DNA of 47,837 bases from Leadbetterella sp. (lineage in GTDB: Bacteria > Bacteroidota > Bacteroidia > Cytophagales > Spirosomataceae): contig JAIPAJ010000005.1 of assembly GCA_021740125.1 (NCBI GenBank), positions 1 through 47,837 of the forward strand, given 5' to 3'. The stretch's first letter is position 1. Each line of letters starts with the position of its first letter. A program made the position numbers and the translations under genes. Below the pieces are notes generated by a model that saw nothing but the letters and a program-made list of their open reading frames with translations, ran no database searches and had not been told where the DNA came from. Below are positions 28,178 to 37,959 of this stretch, piece by piece.

Positions 28178-30013
28178 TTACAATCCCTGCATGGTCACCA
28201 ACTTGCGATAATACCCATTTTCTTCTTCAAAAAGACTTTGATGGGTGCCTTCCTCTACCACTTTTCCGTTTTGTATAACATAGATTTTATCAGCATTTTG
28301 AATGGTGCTGAGCCTATGAGCGATGACTAGTGAAGTACGATTTTTCATTAAGTTTGCCAAAGCATCTTGTACAAGTTTTTCAGATTCTGTATCAAGAGCC
28401 GAGGTAGCTTCATCCAAAATTAGAATCGGTGGATTTTGCAAAATGGCTCTGGCAATAGAAAGTCGTTGTTTCTGTCCTCCGGAAAGCTTTGTACCTCGGT
28501 CACCAATGTTGGTTTCGTATCCTTCGGGTTGATTTACAATAAATTCGTGTGCATTTGCAATTTTTGCAGCATTTTGAATTTCTTCCAAACTCGCATTTCT
28601 ACCAAACGCAATATTATTTAAAATGGAATCATTGTAAAGCATCGGCTCTTGTGTAACCACCCCAATATGTTCTCTTAGGCTTTTTTGGCTGATGCTTTTG
28701 ATGTTTTGGCTATCTATCAAAATCTCGCCTTTTTTCACATCGTAAAACCTTATCAATAAGTCGGCTATGGTAGATTTTCCGCCTCCAGAAGCCCCTACCA
28801 AGGCCACTGTTTCGCCTTTTTTGATTTCTAAGCTGATATTTTTCAGGATTTCTTTTTCTTCTATGTAAGAAAACCCAACATTTCTGAATTCTATTTTTGA
28901 TTCAAATTTTTCTAAAACCTTAGCATCTTTATCATCCACTATATCTGCCTTTTGGTCAATCAACTCCATTACTCTTTGGCCTGAAGCCAAGCCCCTTTGA
29001 GCGGTACTGATGGCTTGGGAAATTTCTTTGGCTGGTCGGATTACTTGAGAGAATATAGCAATGTAGGATATAAATGTGGAGGCAGTAAGAGATCCAGTAC
29101 CCTCTAAAATCAGGCTTCCACCAAAATAAAGCAAAGAAGCCACCATACTGATACCAATGAATTCTGAGAATGGATTGGCCATTTCTCTTTTGGATGCATA
29201 GGCAAACATGGACTTTCGGTAGGCCGTGTTTTGGTCAAAAAACCTTTTAGAAATAAATCCTTCAGCTAAAAAAGCCTTCACAACACGCATGCTTCCAAAG
29301 GCTTCGTCCATTATACTGATGAGGTTACTTAGACGTTGTTGACTATCGCCAGCATTGTGCCGCATTCTTTTCAAAACTATCCCTAAAAAAGCCCCAGTGA
29401 CAGGAATTACTATCAACGAAAACAGCGTAAGTTTCCAAGAAATGTAAAAAAGTGCCACCAAATAGGCCGCCAGTAATATAAATTCTTTTATGGCCGCAGA
29501 AAACGAATTGGCTATAGAATTCTCAACTTCTTGTACATCAGTAGTTATTCTTGAGATGAGTTCACCTTTTTTTTCGTTGGAATAAAAACTCAAATGCAAG
29601 TGTAAAGTGTGCTCAAAAACTGCTTGGCGAAGGTTGGCTACCATGTTGGTTTTGAATCTTTCGAGTAACCTCAAACTAAAATATCTAGAAACATTGGCGA
29701 CAAAACTTACATTAAGAATAGTAAAACAAACAAACTTTAGTCCACCCAATTTGCCATCAGAAAGTATGGCTTTGGCAAAAAATTTCTGATACCAGTCTAG
29801 TATTTGATAAGTTTCAGGGTTATTATTGGCCATTTCTACAATGAGGCCATCTGCCACCTGGCCAAACAGTACATCCAGCAAGGGTTTTAGTAAAACCAAG
29901 TTTAATACACCGAAAACTCCTGCGATAAGAGAAGTAAATACAAAAGGAACCACGAAACTTCTGAGGCTACCTGCGTATTTTAATATTTTGAAATATATTT
30001 TCATTGTTGGCAA
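28178..30013 (-). CDS. MsbA-like ABC transporter, fused permease and ATPase (alternative start 30004)
   Basis: 611 aa; six-TM N-terminus; GASGGGKSTIADLLIRFYD, LSGGQKQRLSIARAILQNPPILILDEATSALD. Confidence 0.96.
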   Translation of the reverse strand: MPTMKIYFKILKYAGSLRSFVVPFVFTSLIAGVFGVLNLVLLKPLLDVLFGQVADGLIVEMANNNPETYQILDWYQKFFAKAILSDGKLGGLKFVCFTILNVSFVANVSRYFSLRLLERFKTNMVANLRQAVFEHTLHLHLSFYSNEKKGELISRITTDVQEVENSIANSFSAAIKEFILLAAYLVALFYISWKLTLFSLIVIPVTGAFLGIVLKRMRHNAGDSQQRLSNLISIMDEAFGSMRVVKAFLAEGFISKRFFDQNTAYRKSMFAYASKREMANPFSEFIGISMVASLLYFGGSLILEGTGSLTASTFISYIAIFSQVIRPAKEISQAISTAQRGLASGQRVMELIDQKADIVDDKDAKVLEKFESKIEFRNVGFSYIEEKEILKNISLEIKKGETVALVGASGGGKSTIADLLIRFYDVKKGEILIDSQNIKSISQKSLREHIGVVTQEPMLYNDSILNNIAFGRNASLEEIQNAAKIANAHEFIVNQPEGYETNIGDRGTKLSGGQKQRLSIARAILQNPPILILDEATSALDTESEKLVQDALANLMKNRTSLVIAHRLSTIQNADKIYVIQNGKVVEEGTHQSLFEEENGYYRKLVTMQGL

Positions 30014-30124
30014 AATTAGAAAAGGAATTTTGGATAAACCTTATTTTTTTGATTTAGGTTTGTATGAAACACGGATTCAATGAATTTCGTGCTTCGAATG
30101 GAATTATGTTAGAACACAGATATT

Positions 30125-31135
30125 ATGGATTGGATACGGATTTGTTTTTTATTTACAATTTTATTTTTTGGTGGATGTAAATCTGAAAATACGCCGAAAG
30201 ATTTAGGTCGGGCAGTATATTATTGGAAAACAACTTTTGAATTAAGTCAAATAGAATCTGCTTTTTTGGAGGAAAATAAAATTGAGAAAATATATTTACG
30301 ATATTTCGATGTGGATATGCTTCATAATGAAGCAATTCCGAAAGGAATTTTAACTATAAAATCTAAAGTAAATCAAGAAATTATACCAACGGTTTTTATC
30401 ACTAATCGTGTTTTTGAGCGATTAAATTTTGATCAAATTGCAGATTTATCAACCAAAGTCTTGGGACAAATCAATAAAATATCAAGTACGTGCAAAGAAA
30501 TTCAACTCGATTGCGACTGGACATTGAATACAAAAAATAAGTATTTTTTCTTTTTAGAAAAACTCAAAGAAAATTCTTCAAAAAATATGAGATTTTCGGC
30601 TACCATTCGTTTGCATCAAATAAAGTTTTATCAGAAAACTGGAATTCCGCCGGTGGATGAAGGAGTTTTGATGCTTTATAATACTGGAGATTGGAGGAAG
30701 CTAAAAAATGAAAATTCGCTTTTTGATCCTCAAACTTCGATGAATTACCTCGATAATATTGGGAATTATCCTATGAAGCTGAATTTTGCTTTTCCGTTTT
30801 TTCAGCAAGTTTTGGCTTATCGAAATGGGATTTTCTATACATTTATAAAAAATTGTTCACTTGGTGAAATTGACGCCAATTTGGCCTTTGAAAAATCTGA
30901 AATAGAAAATCAATTTTTGTGTAAAAATGACGTTCAGTTCAAAAATATTTCTTTTAGGAAAAATGATATTCTCAAATATGAAAGCTCAGATTTTGACAAA
31001 ATAAATAAAACTAAAAACAAAATTTTACAAAAGATTATAACCCCAAAAACTACATTAATTCTTTACCATTTAGATGAAAAAAATCTTTCAAACTTCAGTA
31101 AAAGCCAGATTTCAACGTTTTTCTCCCAAAACTAA
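30125..31135 (+). CDS. Uncharacterised lipoprotein, possible TIM-barrel-like fold
   Basis: 336 aa; lipobox FFGGC; IQLDCDWTLNTKNKYFFFLEKLKENSSKNMRFSATIRLHQ. Confidence 0.75.
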   Translation: MDWIRICFLFTILFFGGCKSENTPKDLGRAVYYWKTTFELSQIESAFLEENKIEKIYLRYFDVDMLHNEAIPKGILTIKSKVNQEIIPTVFITNRVFERLNFDQIADLSTKVLGQINKISSTCKEIQLDCDWTLNTKNKYFFFLEKLKENSSKNMRFSATIRLHQIKFYQKTGIPPVDEGVLMLYNTGDWRKLKNENSLFDPQTSMNYLDNIGNYPMKLNFAFPFFQQVLAYRNGIFYTFIKNCSLGEIDANLAFEKSEIENQFLCKNDVQFKNISFRKNDILKYESSDFDKINKTKNKILQKIITPKTTLILYHLDEKNLSNFSKSQISTFFSQN

Positions 31136-33452
31136 GACATTCATAAAGTTATGTGCGGTGCTGGCCATTGTGGCTTGTGGCCCTAGCCCAATGGATTATG
31201 CTGAGTATTTCTCACTTTTTTATCCTGAAAATGCCAGCACGCCGCCTACCACAAAACTCTATTATTTTTCTACAAGTTTCCTGAATGAGGAGCCTTTTTT
31301 TTATGAAGAAACTCCCTCTCCCAAAGCCGAAACCGTTGATGAAACTGAAAACATAAACGCTTGGGAAACTTATTTGAAATCAAAGGTATCACGAGAAGTC
31401 ATAAAATCATCGCTATATGGTGAGTCTAAATTGAGTATGTTGGCGTCCAAAGTATCTGCATTTGATAAAGCCGCCAGTTTATATCTTGTTTTTGCTCAAG
31501 ATTCCGAGAGAGCTACCCCACACAAAACCAATTATTGGGACGAAAATCCAGTAATTGATTCACTCAAAATAGAATCTTTGATAGAAATGGCTGATTTAGG
31601 TTTTCAAAATGCAAGCAATGATTTCTTGAAAGAGAGGTATCTTTTTCAAAAAATAAAATTGAGTGGCGAAATCGGTCAATATGATAAGTTAATAGATGAT
31701 TTTGCGGCAAACTCATCTCTTATAAAAAGGAAATCCTTCATTTCAAACTGGTCTAAAAGTCGTGCGGCTGGAGCTACAATGGCTCTTGGAGACACTGCCA
31801 ATGCGGTTTATATGTTTGCTCAGATTTTTAATGATTGTCCTTCAAGGAGGTATCAGGCAGACTTGAGTGTGCGGAGACTAAATCCAAAGTTTTTTGCGGA
31901 AGCACTTGAACTCGCAACAAAAAGTGATGAAAAAGCCAATGTTTTGGCTTTACAGGGTATTCAACCTCTACAAGACGGACTGGATATTTTAGAGAAAATC
32001 TATGATTTGAACCCTAAACATCCACTTTTGGAGTTAGTTTTTGCGAGAGAAATCAACAAAAACGAAATGGCGTTTTTTGCAGATAAAAACAGCACGGTTT
32101 ACGGAAACTTCGACAATTATTATGATGAAAACTATAAGATTGACCAATCCAAAATAGCTTCTCAAAGGAAAGGTGGTGAAACTTACCTTGAAAAGCTGTT
32201 GAGTTTTTCTGAGAAGTTGAGTTCTAATGGAAAAGTTGAAAATCCGCAGTTTTGGAACTTGTCCTCGGCCTATTTTCTGTATCTAAAAAATGAAAATGGA
32301 AGAGCAATGGAGCTTTTGAATAGTATAAAAGTTGACGGAAATCCAAAATTGAAAAAACAAGTGGAGTTCCTGACTTTTGAGATGATGGACAAAACGCCTT
32401 CAGACCAAACTGAGCAAAAAATGCTGAATACAGTTGCTTCTTTTGCAGAGATTAAGGAGTTTCGAGACAACAATTTACTATTGAAAATGAGTGAAACGTT
32501 GGCAAATTATTACCTAAATAAGAAGGAAGAAAAGAAAAGTGGATGGTTTTGGTCATGCTCAGATGATGATGAAGGTAGGAAAGGGAATTTATTAAAAGCC
32601 TTCTTGGCCCATAGTATTGCGGCGGGTTCAGACTACGGAACCGGCTACCAAATTGGTACCAGTCATAATGCCTTGATAGATACTTGCTCCGTTGATTTTT
32701 TGGAAAAATTGATTGCATTTTCGCAAAATAAAGATTTGAATATCAATGACAAAAAGCTTGTTGAACTTTCTAATCTTGAATTCGACTATATGAATTTGGC
32801 TTTGGCTAGAAGACAAGTTTTAGAGTCGGAATTTGAAGATGCCTTCGAAACTCTGAAATTAATTCCAGTTCAGACTTTGTCAGCAAATGGATTTGATGAA
32901 AATTTTGCAAGTGAGGCCAAAGATATTAATTTAGGTAAACCAGGAGTGAAAGAAACACCAGTTGTCTTTGTGAAGAAACTTGCCGATTTAAAAGCCAAAA
33001 TTAGCCAAAAAGATGCTTCTGCTGCTGATTGGTATGCATACGGCAAAGGTCTTTATAATCTCAGTTACTACGGACAAGCTTGGATATTGACGCAAAGAGG
33101 CAAAAGTACATCAGATTTGGAATATCAAGATGAAATAAAAACCGATTATTATTTAACCGAAAATGCTAGAAAGGCCTTTGAAATGGCACTTTCTCTAAAA
33201 TCGGATAAGGAACTAGCGGCTAAAATCTGTTATGCAGGTGCTCTTTGTGAGCGTAATCAATATTTGGTGAAATATTATTCAGAAAAACCAGATGATTATA
33301 ATCAGACGGATGCTTATTTGGCCAAAATGAAAAAGAATGAACTACCGAAATACAGGACTTTCTTTACCAAACTATGGAAGAATTACCAAGATACACAATA
33401 CCAAAAGATGGTCTTGAAAGAGTGTGAAACGTACGCCAATTTTGTAAAATAA
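31074..33452 (+). CDS. Uncharacterised large helical-repeat lipoprotein
   Basis: 792 aa; LCAVLAIVACGPSPMDYAEYFSLFYPENA (lipobox IVAC); overlaps upstream ORF by 62 bp; many alpha-helical segments. Confidence 0.8.
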   Translation: MKKIFQTSVKARFQRFSPKTKTFIKLCAVLAIVACGPSPMDYAEYFSLFYPENASTPPTTKLYYFSTSFLNEEPFFYEETPSPKAETVDETENINAWETYLKSKVSREVIKSSLYGESKLSMLASKVSAFDKAASLYLVFAQDSERATPHKTNYWDENPVIDSLKIESLIEMADLGFQNASNDFLKERYLFQKIKLSGEIGQYDKLIDDFAANSSLIKRKSFISNWSKSRAAGATMALGDTANAVYMFAQIFNDCPSRRYQADLSVRRLNPKFFAEALELATKSDEKANVLALQGIQPLQDGLDILEKIYDLNPKHPLLELVFAREINKNEMAFFADKNSTVYGNFDNYYDENYKIDQSKIASQRKGGETYLEKLLSFSEKLSSNGKVENPQFWNLSSAYFLYLKNENGRAMELLNSIKVDGNPKLKKQVEFLTFEMMDKTPSDQTEQKMLNTVASFAEIKEFRDNNLLLKMSETLANYYLNKKEEKKSGWFWSCSDDDEGRKGNLLKAFLAHSIAAGSDYGTGYQIGTSHNALIDTCSVDFLEKLIAFSQNKDLNINDKKLVELSNLEFDYMNLALARRQVLESEFEDAFETLKLIPVQTLSANGFDENFASEAKDINLGKPGVKETPVVFVKKLADLKAKISQKDASAADWYAYGKGLYNLSYYGQAWILTQRGKSTSDLEYQDEIKTDYYLTENARKAFEMALSLKSDKELAAKICYAGALCERNQYLVKYYSEKPDDYNQTDAYLAKMKKNELPKYRTFFTKLWKNYQDTQYQKMVLKECETYANFVK

Positions 33453-33455
33453 GCT

Positions 33456-34352
33456 ATGCTGTATTTAGTTTTAAGTATTTTGTTTTCAGTTCTTTTGCTG
33501 GTAAACTTCAGGGTTTTTCCTAGGTTTAATATCAGTACTTTTCAGGCCATTGCTTTCAATTATCCGGTTTGTTTTCTTACGGGACTACTGCTCATGCCTG
33601 AAGAACAAAGTTTCCGTTTAGATTTATCACAAAATTGGACTTGGTACAGCCTCGCTTTAGGCGTTGGGTTTATTATAACGTTTATTTTGAGTGGCTTGGC
33701 TACACAAAAAATCGGCATGACCATTACATCTATGGCTAATAATGTTTCGTTGGTTATTCCTGTTTTGTTCAGCTTACTGGTTTTTGAGCGTGGAGGCAAG
33801 GCTTTTGACTGGATAAATTACCTTGGTCTTTTATTAGCCGTGGTTTCGGTTGCAATAGCTACTTTCAAATCGGAATCTAATATAAAGGCCAAATTCTGGC
33901 TACAAGGGGGTTTGGCTTTGGTGGTGTTTTGGTTGTATGGTATTACCAATACGGCTATAAATTATCTAAATATCACATATATAGCTGATGCAAGCAAGGT
34001 GGTTCCAGTAACTTTAGTTATGGTTTTGGGAGCCGCGATATCCGGAATTATTATATTGATAATAAAACTTTTAATTGGTACAGAAAAATTGGAATCAAAG
34101 AATATTTTGGCTGCATTTACGCTGGGTGTTCCCAATTTTTTATCTTTTTACTTTTTGATTCTGACTCTTGGATATTTCGGCAATAGTGGAGCATTTGTGT
34201 ATCCTATCTACAATATGGGCGTAATTTTGATCTCTGCTTTTGTGGCCATTTTATTTTTTAGGGAAAAAGTATCAATTCTTAACAAACTAGGACTTTTCTT
34301 AGCCGTTATCGCTATTCTGATGATTTCTTGGCAAGAAATTTTAGGGAAATAG
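33456..34352 (+). CDS. EamA/DMT-superfamily transporter
   Basis: 298 aa, about 10 TM segments; NMGVILISAFVAILFFREKVSILNKLGLFLAVIAILMIS. Confidence 0.85.
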   Translation: MLYLVLSILFSVLLLVNFRVFPRFNISTFQAIAFNYPVCFLTGLLLMPEEQSFRLDLSQNWTWYSLALGVGFIITFILSGLATQKIGMTITSMANNVSLVIPVLFSLLVFERGGKAFDWINYLGLLLAVVSVAIATFKSESNIKAKFWLQGGLALVVFWLYGITNTAINYLNITYIADASKVVPVTLVMVLGAAISGIIILIIKLLIGTEKLESKNILAAFTLGVPNFLSFYFLILTLGYFGNSGAFVYPIYNMGVILISAFVAILFFREKVSILNKLGLFLAVIAILMISWQEILGK

Positions 34353-34452
34353 GGCAAATTTCACTTTGTTATTTTGTGAAACTTAGTATCTTTTTTGTGG
34401 ACTTTGAGTATTAGCTTTCTTCTATTTTCTTTCAAAATTCGTCATTTTTTTC

Positions 34453-34460
34453 TATCTTTG
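34453..34460 (+). promoter_or_regulatory. Candidate Bacteroidota -7 element (TATCTTTG) upstream of der
   Basis: Exact match to TAnnTTTG, about 65 bp before the der ATG. Confidence 0.5.
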
Positions 34461-34525
34461 CATCCTTTTTGATTTTTCGAAAAGACTGATAATAAAATAT
34501 TTATATAAAAAGAGGGATAAGTTAT

Positions 34526-35839
34526 ATGTCGAATATAGTTGCAATAGTAGGTAGGCCAAATGTGGGTAAATCTACTTTATTTAATAGACTGATAGAGGAA
34601 AGGGTAGCTATTACTGACAACCAATCTGGTGTTACACGTGATAGGCATTACGGGAATGCATTTTGGTTAAAAAAGAATTTTACGGTTATCGACACAGGTG
34701 GGTATGTAGTTGGATCAGACGATACTTTCGAAGAAGCCATCAGAAGTCAGGTAGAATTGGCTTTAGAAGAAGCTAATGTGATACTTTTTGTGGTAGATAC
34801 CAAGCAAGGATTGACAGAATTGGACGAAGAATTCGCAAATGTTTTGCGTAGATCCAAAAAACCAATATTTGTAGTGGCCAATAAGGCCGAAACATTTGAA
34901 AGAGCCAATTTGGTGGCTTCAGAGTTTTATGGAATGGGTCTTTCAAGCGAAGTGTACCCAATTTCGGCCGCTGACGGTTCTGGAACGGGAGAATTGCTTG
35001 ATGAAGTTGTGAAACACCTAGAATTTGACCAAGAAGAAAATCCAAACGAAGGAATACCAAGAATATCGATTTTAGGTCGTCCAAATGTTGGAAAATCGTC
35101 GTTTTTGAATGCACTTTTAGGTAAAGAAAGAAGTATAGTAACAGACATTGCAGGTACAACAAGAGACGCTATAGATACGCACTACAAGATGTTTGGCAAG
35201 GATTTTATTTTGACAGACACTGCAGGAATAAGGAAAAAAGCCAAAGTAAACGAGGACATTGAGTTTTATTCGGTTTTGAGGTCTATCAAGGCTCTAGATA
35301 ATTCTGATGTGTGTATTGTTCTTTTGGATGCTACACTCGGTCTGGAATCACAAGATGTAAGTATCATAGCTCAGGCTCACAATGCCAAAAAAGGCATAGT
35401 AATCATGGTAAATAAGTGGGATGCGTTGGAGAAAGACTCCAAAACTGCCGATACCATGAAAAAGGATATTTTGGAAAGATTGGCTCCAATGAATTATATG
35501 CCAATTATTTTCGCCTCGGCCCTAGAGAAACAACGAATTTTCCAGGTGATTGAAAAGGCTATGGAAGTGTATGATATTAGAAAATCTCAGATTTCTACCT
35601 CTAAATTGAACGATGTTCTTCTACCAATTATCGAGAATTATCCGCCGCCGTCTATGAAAGGCAAAATGGTAAGAATCAAGTATATCGTTCAGGTGCCTAC
35701 ACCTTCTCCAACTTTTGTGTTCTTCTGTAATTTGCCTCAATATGTGATGGAGTCTTATCAAAGATTTTTGCAAAACAAAATCCGAGAACACTTTGGGTTT
35801 GAAGGCGTGGTGATTACTACGTTTTTCCGGAAAAAATGA
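34526..35839 (+). CDS. der: Ribosome biogenesis GTPase Der (EngA)
   Basis: 437 aa; tandem GTPase domains with GRPNVGKSTLFNRL and GRPNVGKSSFLNALLG. Confidence 0.98.
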   Translation: MSNIVAIVGRPNVGKSTLFNRLIEERVAITDNQSGVTRDRHYGNAFWLKKNFTVIDTGGYVVGSDDTFEEAIRSQVELALEEANVILFVVDTKQGLTELDEEFANVLRRSKKPIFVVANKAETFERANLVASEFYGMGLSSEVYPISAADGSGTGELLDEVVKHLEFDQEENPNEGIPRISILGRPNVGKSSFLNALLGKERSIVTDIAGTTRDAIDTHYKMFGKDFILTDTAGIRKKAKVNEDIEFYSVLRSIKALDNSDVCIVLLDATLGLESQDVSIIAQAHNAKKGIVIMVNKWDALEKDSKTADTMKKDILERLAPMNYMPIIFASALEKQRIFQVIEKAMEVYDIRKSQISTSKLNDVLLPIIENYPPPSMKGKMVRIKYIVQVPTPSPTFVFFCNLPQYVMESYQRFLQNKIREHFGFEGVVITTFFRKK

Positions 35840-35842
35840 TTT

Positions 35843-35908
35843 GATTTTAGATTGAATCAATCGTAAATCTAAAATCGAATCAATCATAAATCGAATCAAT
35901 CGTATATC
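35843..35908. repeat. 11-bp inverted repeat plus three imperfect 16-bp direct repeats between der and purU
   Basis: gattttagatt/aatctaaaatc arms; gaatcaatcgtaaatc, gaatcaatcataaatc, gaatcaatcgtatatc. Confidence 0.85.
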
Positions 35909-35912
35909 AAAA

Positions 35913-36752
35913 ATGGCAAAACACACCCTACTTATGGAAGGTCCTGATGCTAAGGGGCTTATATTTCATGTTACAAGCGTTCTTTTTAACAACGAATGCA
36001 ACATTCTTAGGCAAGACGAATACGTAAGTCCAAATGGCTGGTTTTTTATGCGAACAGAGTTTGTGAGTGCCGACGAATTTGACACCCAGAAAGTATTGGT
36101 GGATTTGCGGTTAAAAGTGTCAAGTGAGGAAATACAGTTTAGACTTAATACACAGAAGAAAAAAGATATTGTGTTGCTTTGTACTAAAGAACATCACTGC
36201 TTATCTGAGATTTTGATACGTTATTCTTTTGAAGAACTCAATGCCAATGTATTGGCAGTACTCAGTAATTACAACACTTTGGAGCCATTTGTAAATAAGT
36301 TCGGTATTCCGTTTCACTATGTTTCAGCCGAGAATATTACCCGTGAAATACATGAAGCGGCCGTTTTGAAGACTTTAGATATTTACAATCCAGAGCTATT
36401 GGTTTTGGCTAAATACATGCGGATTCTATCGCCAGAATTTGTTTCGAAATATTTGAATAAGATTGTTAATATTCATCATTCTTTTTTGCCAGCATTTATT
36501 GGTGCCAATCCTTACAAACAAGCTTTTGATCGGGGAGTAAAAATAATTGGAGCTACTGCACACTTTGTAAATAATCACCTAGACGAAGGCCCAATTATTG
36601 CCCAAGACACTCGTGAAGTGGATCACCGCTATTCAGCATTAGACATGGCACGTGACGGAAGAGATGTAGAAAAAATGGTACTGATAAAAGCCTTAAAACT
36701 CGTTTTGGATGACAGAGTTTTTATCTTTGGCAACAGAACGGTGATTCTTTAA
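35913..36752 (+). CDS. purU: Formyltetrahydrofolate deformylase
   Basis: 279 aa; N-terminal ACT-like domain; NIHHSFLPAFIGANPYKQAFDRGVKIIGATAHFVNNHLDEGPIIAQD. Confidence 0.96.
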   Translation: MAKHTLLMEGPDAKGLIFHVTSVLFNNECNILRQDEYVSPNGWFFMRTEFVSADEFDTQKVLVDLRLKVSSEEIQFRLNTQKKKDIVLLCTKEHHCLSEILIRYSFEELNANVLAVLSNYNTLEPFVNKFGIPFHYVSAENITREIHEAAVLKTLDIYNPELLVLAKYMRILSPEFVSKYLNKIVNIHHSFLPAFIGANPYKQAFDRGVKIIGATAHFVNNHLDEGPIIAQDTREVDHRYSALDMARDGRDVEKMVLIKALKLVLDDRVFIFGNRTVIL

Positions 36753-37378
36753 AAGAAGTATCCAATCCGAATCACGAAAGGCGAGCCGCTACCACCAAAT
36801 GTTTGCATGCTCCTATAGCCAAAACTCGGTGCTCCCATGTTGTACATAACGGAGATAAAGCTTCCTTTTTGCTCGGCTCCACGGCCTTGGTAAAATCCTA
36901 ATCCAACTAGTGGAGATCCACCCCATTTTCTCGCTGACCCATCTACATCCCAGTTGTAAAAGTTGGTTTCGGTATTGGGGGCGTTCATAAATTCATATTC
37001 TGCTTGTGCAAAAATGGGCCTCCAAACTTTCTGTCTAACAAATGCTCTTCCCCCGACCGCTATGTTGTTGTTGTTTTGACCATATACACTTGAGCCTTGA
37101 TATATAAAAGATGCTCCAAGACCTACTATTGTTCCTTTATCTGTTACGTCATATCCCACCATCGGCGATACATCGGCATACAATGCTCCCCAAAACTGCA
37201 CCCAAACATTCCCACCATAATGCATTCTTTGTCTCCATGCAGGTTTAGGTTCTTCAAAAAGAACAGGCTTTTCTTCTTGCTCTTCTTTGGGTTCTTCTTG
37301 TTCTATTGGTTCAGCAGGTGGTATTATCTGAGCGGCCAAATTTAGGCTCAAAAACAAAAACAAAAGGAATTTAAACAT
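36749..37378 (-). CDS. Hypothetical outer-membrane beta-barrel protein (MFKFLLFLFLSLNLAAQ start preferred)
   Basis: Signal peptide, E/P-rich linker, barrel-like strands, C-terminal aromatic IRIGYFF. Confidence 0.75.
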   Translation of the reverse strand: MFKFLLFLFLSLNLAAQIIPPAEPIEQEEPKEEQEEKPVLFEEPKPAWRQRMHYGGNVWVQFWGALYADVSPMVGYDVTDKGTIVGLGASFIYQGSSVYGQNNNNIAVGGRAFVRQKVWRPIFAQAEYEFMNAPNTETNFYNWDVDGSARKWGGSPLVGLGFYQGRGAEQKGSFISVMYNMGAPSFGYRSMQTFGGSGSPFVIRIGYFF

Positions 37379-37841
37379 ACGTTTGGTTATATAGTACTTC
37401 AAAAGTAGGCAGTTTTATGTTTTCAATCATCTGATTTTCCAACATTCTAGCCCATTCTTTCAAATAAACGACCACATCATCTTTGCGATTGTGACTTAAT
37501 CCATGTTTTTTATCGCCCAATCTATTCAGAACCTCTGGGTCCGACAGTTTTTCTAAATGTTTGAGGTCTTCTGTAGTAAAACCAAAGGTCAGCAATTCGA
37601 AAATGATTAAGTCTATCGGCATTTGTGTTTGACCGCAGTAATGATTAACCTGCTCGTTCCAGTCACCGTGGCCTTGCATGGCATAGGCGTGTATTTCCGC
37701 TTTTGTTCGTTGTGTAACTACTTGAGCCAGATTTCCGCAATTGCACGAACCCATGTGTCCCCACATGTAAGGAGATCCATTTTCTATATTATTTGCTGTT
37801 GTTCTCAAAGCTTCTATTACTTCTATACTTGCCTTTGCCAT
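37371..37841 (-). CDS. Conserved-looking hypothetical cytosolic protein with CNCG motif (MAKASIEVIEAL start preferred)
   Basis: MWGHMGSCNCGNLAQVVTQRTKAEIHAYAMQGHGDWNEQVNHYC; no signal peptide from this start. Confidence 0.75.
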   Translation of the reverse strand: MAKASIEVIEALRTTANNIENGSPYMWGHMGSCNCGNLAQVVTQRTKAEIHAYAMQGHGDWNEQVNHYCGQTQMPIDLIIFELLTFGFTTEDLKHLEKLSDPEVLNRLGDKKHGLSHNRKDDVVVYLKEWARMLENQMIENIKLPTFEVLYNQTYV

Positions 37842-37885
37842 GATTTTGAATGTTTTATTTAATTTAAAAACTAACAATAATAAAA

Positions 37886-37915
37886 AAAGTTTTGGGTATT
37901 TCAATCCAAAACTTT
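37886..37915 (-). promoter_or_regulatory. Perfect 10-bp inverted repeat in a divergent promoter region; terminator/attenuator-like on the minus strand
   Basis: aaagttttgg-gtatttcaat-ccaaaacttt; the minus strand continues as a T-run. Confidence 0.6.
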
Positions 37916-37959
37916 AATGAGGGCGTAATTAAACCAAACAAATTTAAAAAGAACAAACA

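Noticed and set aside
34773-35162. Antisense ORFs within der
   Set aside because: Opposite strongly conserved GTPase motifs; no start context or recognisable domain
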